From CAYHVH01 sp964360335 (GTDB lineage Bacteria; Patescibacteriota; Doudnabacteria; UBA920; 2-01-FULL-46-14), in NCBI GenBank assembly GCA_964360335.1, contig CAYHVH010000002.1, positions 1-64,000 on the forward strand: a stretch of 64,000 bases of DNA, read 5' to 3'. Under the pieces are notes generated by a model, which did no database searches, was not told where the DNA came from, and saw only the letters and a list, made by a program, of their open reading frames with translations. Positions 8,441-14,757 of the stretch are shown here, in pieces. A program made the position numbers and the translations under genes. Each line of letters begins with the position of its first letter. Positions within the stretch are counted from its first letter, which is position 1.

Positions 8441-8469
8441 TTGCGGCTGTCCGTCAAGCTCTATATAAT
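8441..8469 (+). promoter_or_regulatory. Promoter of paralogues 5-7
   Basis: TTGCGG (8441-8446), 17-nt spacer, consensus TATAAT (8464-8469). Only 12 nt separate the -10 box from the ATG at 8482, so the leader is about 6 nt at most and no Shine-Dalgarno site fits. Confidence 0.7.
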
Positions 8470-8481
8470 TCAAATCAGAAT

Positions 8482-10017
8482 ATGGCTATCATTTGGAAAA
8501 AAAAGGAAGCATTGCGCTGCGATTTCAATGTTCCGGCCGACACGATTCCCGGCTGGTATCACCTGCAGACGAAAACCATCGGCCAACACGCGATCACGAA
8601 AAGTCTTTTTGTTTTTGAAAACGGGGTCTTGGCCGGCTATTACCTTCCCAAAAAAGAGCTGCGAAAAATCGCAACTCTCACTCTGCGAGCGGTATTGGAA
8701 AACCCGACGCGCATCGACCGCGTTCACAAACGAGCCACGGATCTTAACTGGCAGTATTTTCGTTTTGCCGAAAAAATCCGGAAGCTTGATTTAACCAAGC
8801 TTACCAACCGACAACTCCTTAAGCTCCATTCGCGGCTTTTTAGATTACAGATGCTGAGTCACTGCTATGCTCAACCCACGACTTGGTTTGTGGACAGTGA
8901 CGGAAACGATTTAACTAATTATTTGATGAATTTCCTGAAGCGGCGAATTCAGGCCACTCGGGAAAGACTGGATTTTGCCGCTGCTTTCAGCATTTTGACG
9001 ACACCTTCCAGGATAACGCTCGGCAGTCAGGAAGAGAAAGAGTCACTGCAAATCCTGGAGTGGATACAAAAGCAGGCGAAAGTGAAGAACTGGTTTCTTG
9101 CCAAGAACCGTTCGCCATTAAGCCAGAAGTTCACGCAGCTTCCCGCGGCCGCCAGAAGCAAACTTTACCGCCATTATTACAAATGGACCTGGCTCCCGTA
9201 CGCATACACCGGGCCCCCATATAGCTTGGATTATTATTTGGATGTCTGGAGAGGGCTGTTGCGGGAAAGAGTAAATCCGCAAAAGGAGATTAAGGGAAAA
9301 TCGCAGCAAGCCCTGGAAACGCGCAGGCGACATGCTGTTCTGTTCAAAAAGCTCAAATTTAGCGGCTATGAAAAGAAATTATTTGATACTGCTGCCGACA
9401 TCGTCTGGCTTAAAGGGTTTCGCAAGGATTGTTATTTTCACGGTTTTTTCGTCCTGGATTTGATCCTTGCAGAAATCGGCAAGCGCACGGGTTTAGCCTT
9501 GAAGCAGGTAAAGTTTTTGCTGCCGCTGGAACTGCCCCTGGCGTTGCGCGGCAAAGACCTGACAAATCTTGTGAACGAAAGGATCAATTTCTCGCTGCTG
9601 TATGGGGTCAAGGGGCGCATCAAAGCTTTGAGTGGCAGAGCCGCGCATGTTTTCTTGAAAAAATTCCGCTTTCAAAGGGAGAGGCGAGAAAGTTTTGGGG
9701 GTAAGCTCTTCGGTACTTGCGCTTGTCCAGGGGCGGCGAGGGGAGCGGTGAGGATCGTGAACTATCCCGAGGAAATGGGCAGGATGAAATCCGGCGATAT
9801 CATGTTGGCGACGCAGACTTATCCGTCATTGGTGCCGGCCATGAAAAAAGCGGCGGCAATCGTGACGGAAGAGGGCGGGCTCACTTGCCATGCCGCAATT
9901 GTCTCTCGAGAGCTCAAAATTCCCTGTATAGTAGGCATAAAGGGCCTGCTTACCTTTTTGAAAGATGGCGATAGGATAGAGGTGGATGCAAATAAAGGGG
10001 TGGTGAGGAAGTTATGA
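8482..10017 (+). CDS. Stand-alone PEP-utilizing swivel domain protein, paralogue 5
   Basis: 511 aa from the ATG at 8482, chosen because the promoter -10 lies immediately upstream; the open frame extends 31 codons further but into the promoter. N-terminal ~400 residues are helical with the family motif WTWLPYAYTGPPY (~235). Swivel domain with GGLTCHAAIVSREL, His 470, ending in a VEVDANKGVVRKL type tail. First gene of a three-gene run with ATGA overlap to the next. No ATP-grasp or PEP-binding domain found. Confidence 0.85.
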   Translation: MAIIWKKKEALRCDFNVPADTIPGWYHLQTKTIGQHAITKSLFVFENGVLAGYYLPKKELRKIATLTLRAVLENPTRIDRVHKRATDLNWQYFRFAEKIRKLDLTKLTNRQLLKLHSRLFRLQMLSHCYAQPTTWFVDSDGNDLTNYLMNFLKRRIQATRERLDFAAAFSILTTPSRITLGSQEEKESLQILEWIQKQAKVKNWFLAKNRSPLSQKFTQLPAAARSKLYRHYYKWTWLPYAYTGPPYSLDYYLDVWRGLLRERVNPQKEIKGKSQQALETRRRHAVLFKKLKFSGYEKKLFDTAADIVWLKGFRKDCYFHGFFVLDLILAEIGKRTGLALKQVKFLLPLELPLALRGKDLTNLVNERINFSLLYGVKGRIKALSGRAAHVFLKKFRFQRERRESFGGKLFGTCACPGAARGAVRIVNYPEEMGRMKSGDIMLATQTYPSLVPAMKKAAAIVTEEGGLTCHAAIVSRELKIPCIVGIKGLLTFLKDGDRIEVDANKGVVRKL

Positions 10018-11393
10018 AAATAACTTGGAAACGCTTGTGGGCGAGAAGGTATGCGCCGTTTTTGGGCGGTATCTTCACTCTGGCCTTCAGCAGACGCAAC
10101 CCATACGGGTTCAGTCGGAACAAATTGTTCGTACCGGAGGGAGATTTGCATGCGTGCTATTTTGCAAAACGCGAATTTGAAAACATTGTTCGCAACTACG
10201 CCCGCTTTGTCCGAAAACAAAATTTAAAACGTTATGCCGTACGTTACGAAGCGTATTTTAAACGATTTCTTAAAGGAGCAAAGCAATTCGCCAGGATAAA
10301 TTACGCCACGCTGGACAACCTAGAACTTGCTGACTTATTAGAGAGGATTACGGCATTTTACGCCGATTATGCGGAAGTTCAGTATCTTGGTTTTGTAATT
10401 TTAGAGGGGCCGGGCAGGCAACTGGAAAAAGCATTGGCGCGATACGCTAACCAAACAGAAATTTCGCAATGGGTGGCAACACTCTACAAAATTCCGAAAA
10501 TTACAAAAGCCCGTTTGGAACTACTGCGGCTGGTTCGCGACCATAAGGCCAGCGCGAGCGCGTTGAGGAGATATCTGAAAAAATATTCTTGGATTCCGAT
10601 ATATGATTTTGTGGATCGACCCTGGACGCTCAAAGACATAAAAGCCCAGGTCAAGGCCGTCAAAGATGCAGGCGCAGAAATCAAGCAATACCGGGAGAGC
10701 AGGCGCAAGAGTTTGCACAGACTTCATAACTTCCTGCGAAACTTGCAAAGCCGAAAACTGAAAAAACTGATTGAAATCGTCCATACATTTTCGTATCTCA
10801 AAGATATGCGGGACGACTATCGGCGGCAGACTTATTTTCTTTTGCGCCCATTTTGGCAGGAAGTTGGAAAAAGGCTCGGGGTTACTTTCGTGCAGGCCAA
10901 TTATCTGTTGTCGGAGGAGCTGGTCAGGCTTTTAAGTACGGGGCAGAAGCCCAGCCTCAAGCTGATTTCCGCGAGGCAAAAGACCTATTCATTTTCATTG
11001 ATAGGGGGAAAACTCCGCATTTTTGCCGGAGATTTGACCAAGCAATATCTGGTCCAGCATGGTACACAAGAAACAAGTATTCTCAAGGGGACCGCTGCCC
11101 ATCCAGGAATTGTGCGCGGCCCCGCGAAAGTTATTTATCATAACGGCGAGTTTGAAAAACTTAGAAAGGGTGACATTTTAGTGACAGTCATGACCCACCC
11201 GGAGTTTTTACCGATAATGAAGCTGGCCGCGGCGTTTGTGACTGACGAAGGCGGAATCACCTGCCATGCCGCAATCGTAGCGCGGGAGCTTGAGAAACCC
11301 TGCGTTATCGGCACGAAAATCGCCACCAAAGTTCTGAAGGACGGCGATTTGGTGGAAGTCGATGCTGACGAAGGAATTGTAAGAAAACTGTAA
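10014..11393 (+). CDS. Stand-alone PEP-utilizing swivel domain protein, paralogue 6
   Basis: 459 aa. Clear family member: N-terminal aromatic, basic helical region; motif YSWIPIYDFVDRPWTLKDI around residue 190; linker FWQEVGKRLGVTFVQANYLL; swivel domain GGITCHAAIVAREL with His 418. Overlaps the upstream gene by 4 bp. The swivel-domain DNA is much more alike among paralogues than the N-terminal DNA. Confidence 0.85.
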   Translation: MKITWKRLWARRYAPFLGGIFTLAFSRRNPYGFSRNKLFVPEGDLHACYFAKREFENIVRNYARFVRKQNLKRYAVRYEAYFKRFLKGAKQFARINYATLDNLELADLLERITAFYADYAEVQYLGFVILEGPGRQLEKALARYANQTEISQWVATLYKIPKITKARLELLRLVRDHKASASALRRYLKKYSWIPIYDFVDRPWTLKDIKAQVKAVKDAGAEIKQYRESRRKSLHRLHNFLRNLQSRKLKKLIEIVHTFSYLKDMRDDYRRQTYFLLRPFWQEVGKRLGVTFVQANYLLSEELVRLLSTGQKPSLKLISARQKTYSFSLIGGKLRIFAGDLTKQYLVQHGTQETSILKGTAAHPGIVRGPAKVIYHNGEFEKLRKGDILVTVMTHPEFLPIMKLAAAFVTDEGGITCHAAIVARELEKPCVIGTKIATKVLKDGDLVEVDADEGIVRKL

Positions 11394-11404
11394 CTGTAAT
11401 AAGT

Positions 11405-12862
11405 ATGGCGAAATATTTTAAATTCGGGTCGTGGTCTATTAGCATACTGCATTATTCTCTTTACTATTGGAATAAAAGAGAACTAGTTTTTCTGCGCCCA
11501 ATTAGGTGGCACCAAGATCAACTAGCTGAATACCTCGGTTACAAGCAAGACGAAAGGCGAATGTATCGGATTTGGAATGATCGAATTGTGAAAGACGCTC
11601 AATATATGTATCGGTATGGGAAAGAACACGAAAAGAATTTTAGAAATGTCGTTAATTACTTAAACAAAAAAATATCGAAAGTTAAATCAGCTAAAAGATT
11701 AGAAATTCTTAGAATTTTTAATAAATACTGGTCCCTGCTTTTTCTGTCAGAACCTATCGGTGATATAAATCACACAGTAGATGAAATCTATACTAAAAGG
11801 ATAATGGGCCCCTTGAAGCAAATTCTCTATAAGATTGGCAAGGAAGAAAAGGTTACAGAATATATGCTGGGTTTGACAACGCCTTGGGAGTCTTTGCCAA
11901 CACAGAAAGAAGATATGCAATTCCTACTCTTTGCTAGAGACGTCAATAAAGGGAAAGTTAAAGATGTCAATGCATTTTTTCAAAAACATCTTAAGCAATA
12001 TGCTTGGATTCCGGTATGGTATGATAATAAACCCTGGGATATAAATGACTTGAAATCTAGACTAAATTCAGAGCTTAAGTTTGGTGATTTTGCCCAGCGA
12101 ATTAATCGACTAAAAAATTACGGAAAAAGTACCAAACTAATCAATCGCAAGCAAAAAGCCGAACTTAAAGTTAGCGGTAGGCTACTTCAGGACATAGACG
12201 CTCTTAGGTACTTCACCTATATTCGGAATCTAGTTGACTTGCACACCGGTTACATAGTGCATAAAGCCAGGCCAATTTATGAAAAAATTGCCAATTTTTT
12301 GGAAATTAGCTTTGATGAGTTAAAATATCTCACTCCGAATGAAATTCGACTTGGTTTGAAAAACAAATTACCGCTAAAAGCTGTTAAAAGTCAAATCACA
12401 CAGCGGCAAAAATTTGCTTTGACAATCTTTAGCAGATCAAAACAAAAAGTCTTAGCCGGGCTTAAGGCAAAAAGAGAATATCTAAGAATTAAAGAGGAGA
12501 TTCAGAAAGAATCACCTAAGAAAAGTGTGGAATTAAGGGATCAAAAGCTTAGCGGAATTGGTGCCTCCCTCGGTAAGGCCAAGGGCCGGGCAAGGGTAAT
12601 AAAAAGCATTTCGGAGTTGAATACGATGAAAGAGGATGAAATTTTGATTGTACCCTCAACTTCTGTTGATTTCGTGGGAGCTATGAAAAAATCGGTCGCG
12701 GTAGTGACAGAGATAGGCGGTATTACTTGTCATGCGGCAATCGTTTCTCGGGAACTTGGCAAGCCTTGTATTGTTAATACCTTAATCGCAACAAAAGTTT
12801 TTAAAACTGGCGATCTTGTGGAAGTAGATGCGAATAAAGGGATAGTAAGAAAATTAACCTAA
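11405..12862 (+). CDS. Stand-alone PEP-utilizing swivel domain protein, paralogue 7
   Basis: 485 aa. N-terminal helical region with motif YAWIPVWYDNKPWDINDL (~200) and swivel domain GGITCHAAIVSREL, His 443. The codons are more AT-rich than in paralogues 5 and 6. The post-His segment carries VNTLIATKVFKTGD rather than the GTKIATKVLKDGD shared by most of the others. It starts 11 nt after paralogue 6 and ends the array. Confidence 0.85.
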   Translation: MAKYFKFGSWSISILHYSLYYWNKRELVFLRPIRWHQDQLAEYLGYKQDERRMYRIWNDRIVKDAQYMYRYGKEHEKNFRNVVNYLNKKISKVKSAKRLEILRIFNKYWSLLFLSEPIGDINHTVDEIYTKRIMGPLKQILYKIGKEEKVTEYMLGLTTPWESLPTQKEDMQFLLFARDVNKGKVKDVNAFFQKHLKQYAWIPVWYDNKPWDINDLKSRLNSELKFGDFAQRINRLKNYGKSTKLINRKQKAELKVSGRLLQDIDALRYFTYIRNLVDLHTGYIVHKARPIYEKIANFLEISFDELKYLTPNEIRLGLKNKLPLKAVKSQITQRQKFALTIFSRSKQKVLAGLKAKREYLRIKEEIQKESPKKSVELRDQKLSGIGASLGKAKGRARVIKSISELNTMKEDEILIVPSTSVDFVGAMKKSVAVVTEIGGITCHAAIVSRELGKPCIVNTLIATKVFKTGDLVEVDANKGIVRKLT

Positions 12863-12886
12863 TTGCTTTAATTGACCTAATTTCTA

Positions 12887-13243
12887 ATGTCTCACAAGTT
12901 CAGGTTTTGGCTTATATTTGTCTTTAGCGCGGTCTCGTTTTTTACGCCATTGGCGGTTGAAGAACGAGTGGGGTTGGGGCTGGATAAAGTTGTGCATGCA
13001 TTTTTATTTTTCTTGCTGGTGTACTTCGCGTTCCAGGCCTACCCGGAGAGAAAAGTCTTGTCGGTAATTCTGCTGTTGCTTTATACCGTTGCTACCGAAT
13101 TTATTCAGGAGAGCTATATTCCGCATCGGAGTTTTGATGTGTATGATATTGTCGCTGATACCGCGGGAATTATTGCAGGTGCTATTTATACACTCACTAA
13201 GAGGGAGAGATCCTTCGTCCCGCCGTGGCGGGACGAAGGATGA
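12887..13243 (+). CDS. VanZ-like membrane protein
   Basis: 118 aa, four predicted membrane helices. VanZ-family signatures are visible: LDKVVHAFLFF, then TEFIQESYIPHRSFDVYDIVADTAGIIAG. VanZ relatives are associated with low-level teicoplanin resistance and cell-surface processes, but the function of most is unknown. The last ~10 codons (SFVPPWRDEG) are made from a perfect palindromic repeat, so the native C-terminus was probably different. Confidence 0.75.
   Translation: MSHKFRFWLIFVFSAVSFFTPLAVEERVGLGLDKVVHAFLFFLLVYFAFQAYPERKVLSVILLLLYTVATEFIQESYIPHRSFDVYDIVADTAGIIAGAIYTLTKRERSFVPPWRDEG
13211..13240. repeat. Perfect 14-bp palindromic repeat inside vanZ-like 3' end
   Basis: TCCTTCGTCCCGCC, 2-nt loop, GGCGGGACGAAGGA. 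It encodes the C-terminus of the VanZ-like protein and overlaps the translation start region of the next gene. Confidence 0.85.
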
Positions 13244-13253
13244 CAAACAGGGC

Positions 13254-14108
13254 GTGAATAACATCACAAGCCGAATAGTTAAAAGACTAAAGCTTCCCAA
13301 ACCCACGTCGTACAAAGGTGACAACGGCCAACTTTTGATTATCGCAGGAAGCAAGCAGTACCACGGTTCGCTTCTTTATGCTATCAAAGCCGCCAGTAAA
13401 ATCGTGGATTTGATTTATGTGCTGACGACAAAGGAAAATCAGCGACTGGTGCAACTGCTGAAGAACAGGAGTGCAGGGTTTATATCCGTTGGCGACCTCT
13501 CCCTCATTCCCTCCCCTCGCCAGGGGAGGGAGGTAAAAGCTGATTGCGTACTCATTGGACCGGGGATGGGGACGGGAGAACGGACTTATAAACTTGTAGA
13601 GAGAGTTTTGAAGAGCGGAGTCAAAGCGGTCCTAGACGCGGATGCCATTAATGTTTTGGATAAAAAATTACTTAATTTACTCGATACCAATCATATTTTG
13701 ACTCCGCATAAAGGGGAATTCGGACGGCTATGGCAGAAATCTTCGACCTCTCCCTCATTCCCTCCCCATCGCCTGGGGAGGAAGGCCGAAGAGTTGATGC
13801 ACAGATATGGCTCTACGATTGTACTAAAGGGCAGGGTAGATGTCGTAGCTCACGCCGAGCAAGGCTTAAAATTTAACTACACTGGCAACGAGGGGATGAC
13901 CAAGGGAGGAACGGGGGATGTGCTGGCCGGGCTGATTGCAGGGCTTTTCTGCAAAAATGACGCCTTTGCGGCGGCCGCGGCTAGCGTTTATATAAACGGC
14001 TTGGCTGGCGATGAGCTTTATAAAAAAGTTGGGCCTTACTATAATGCCGAGGATTTGGTAGAGCAGATACCCCAAACGCTATGGCGTTTGATAAATCCTA
14101 AGCACTAA
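13254..14108 (+). CDS. nnrD: ADP-dependent NAD(P)H-hydrate dehydratase
   Basis: 284 aa from GTG 13254. YjeF C-terminal/ribokinase-like fold: QLLIIAGSKQYHGS near the start, VLIGPGMGTGE, VLDADAINVL, ILTPHKGEF, and NEGMTKGGTGDVLAGLIAGL with the catalytic Asp. It repairs hydrated NAD(P)H (NADHX to NADH) with ADP or ATP. The usual epimerase partner NnrE is not fused and not nearby. The open frame reaches 13089 inside vanZ; the GTG start, with AAGGA 12 nt upstream, avoids that overlap. Two palindromic repeats are inserted in frame (residues ~81-93 and ~164-176). Confidence 0.8.
   Translation: MNNITSRIVKRLKLPKPTSYKGDNGQLLIIAGSKQYHGSLLYAIKAASKIVDLIYVLTTKENQRLVQLLKNRSAGFISVGDLSLIPSPRQGREVKADCVLIGPGMGTGERTYKLVERVLKSGVKAVLDADAINVLDKKLLNLLDTNHILTPHKGEFGRLWQKSSTSPSFPPHRLGRKAEELMHRYGSTIVLKGRVDVVAHAEQGLKFNYTGNEGMTKGGTGDVLAGLIAGLFCKNDAFAAAAASVYINGLAGDELYKKVGPYYNAEDLVEQIPQTLWRLINPKH
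13494..13533. repeat. CTCCCCT palindromic repeat, in frame in nnrD
   Basis: Stem CCCTCCCCT / AGGGGAGGG with loop CGCC (13509-13530), preceded by GACCTCTCCCTCATT. Encodes a DLSLIPSPRQGRE-type insert. Same family as 13745-13782, 22528-22549, 22601-22622, 41957-42000 and 57253-57288. Confidence 0.85.
13745..13782. repeat. CTCCCC palindromic repeat, second copy in nnrD
   Basis: Stem CCTCCCCA / TGGGGAGG with loop TCGCC (13761-13781), again preceded by GACCTCTCCCTCATT. It is translated in a different frame from the first copy, yet the gene stays open. Confidence 0.85.
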
Positions 14109-14216
14109 ATCCTAAATACTAAATAAATCCAAAATCATAAATCTCAAATCGTTCGGAATTTAAAGAGTTCGTATTTGTTTAGGATTTAGATATTAGAATT
14201 TAGAATTTAACTTCCC
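14109..14216. repeat. AT-rich inverted repeat spacer
   Basis: Runs of AAATCCTAAATACTAAAT are mirrored by TTTAGGATTTAGATATTAGAATTT. Imperfect inverted repeat between nnrD and the PIN gene; no ORF. A related short string TTTCTAATGTCTAA occurs before rplA and vanZ. Confidence 0.55.
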
Positions 14217-14666
14217 ATGAAGGTCGTCATTGACACCAACATTTTAATCAGCGGTTCTTATGACGAATCTTCGCATTCTTTTAAGATACTCCAGGAAGTC
14301 ATAGCCGGGAAGATTCAGGCTTGTGCGACGCATCAGACGATGAGCGAAAACCGGCAAATGCTTCGAAAACTGGTCAAGGACAGAAATTACCGGACTCTTT
14401 TGGAAAGCTATTTTCAAAAACTGCAAGTTACTAAACTTTTCAGGCCGCTTCAGGTCGTGGCAGACCCCGAGGACAATAAACTTTTTGAGTCCGCGGTGTC
14501 AGCCGGCGCCCAATATATCATCACCGAAGATCGGGAAGTTCTGGATGTTGAGGTATATCGCGACGTAAAAGTCATCACCCCAGAGGATTTTTGGGCGGTT
14601 TACGAAAATCAAAGTGGCAGTGACTCGGCGTGGCAGGATTGGACGAAAATAGTGATGGGGAAATGA
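14217..14666 (+). CDS. PIN-domain ribonuclease-like protein
   Basis: 149 aa. PIN fold acidic residues: VIDTNILISG (Asp 5), Glu in the MSENRQML helix, DPEDNKLFESAV and YIITEDREVL (Asp near residue 104). PIN proteins of this size are usually VapC-like endoribonucleases. No antitoxin ORF precedes it; the upstream 110 nt is repeat-like sequence, so either the partner is elsewhere or this is an orphan. Confidence 0.75.
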   Translation: MKVVIDTNILISGSYDESSHSFKILQEVIAGKIQACATHQTMSENRQMLRKLVKDRNYRTLLESYFQKLQVTKLFRPLQVVADPEDNKLFESAVSAGAQYIITEDREVLDVEVYRDVKVITPEDFWAVYENQSGSDSAWQDWTKIVMGK

Positions 14667-14676
14667 CTTTACGAAC

Positions 14677-14733
14677 TACCCCCACTCTTTCTTCCCCTAT
14701 TTGCTTCGCTGTCAGGGGGAGAGGAAGAGGGGG
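14677..14733. repeat. Long inverted repeat before the UvrD gene
   Basis: ACCCCCACTCTTTCTTCCCCT is mirrored by AGGGGGAGAGGAAGAGGGGGT with a 14-nt loop. A variant of the CTCCCC palindrome family. It may end the PIN transcript; the UvrD -10 box starts 10 nt later. Confidence 0.7.
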
Positions 14734-14739
14734 TCATTG

Positions 14740-14748
14740 TGCTAGAAT
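14740..14748 (+). promoter_or_regulatory. Extended -10 promoter of the UvrD helicase gene
   Basis: TGC-TAGAAT, 9 nt before the ATG at 14758. No good -35 and no Shine-Dalgarno site; a leader of about 3 nt is predicted. Confidence 0.6.
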
Positions 14749-14757
14749 AATGGTGCT

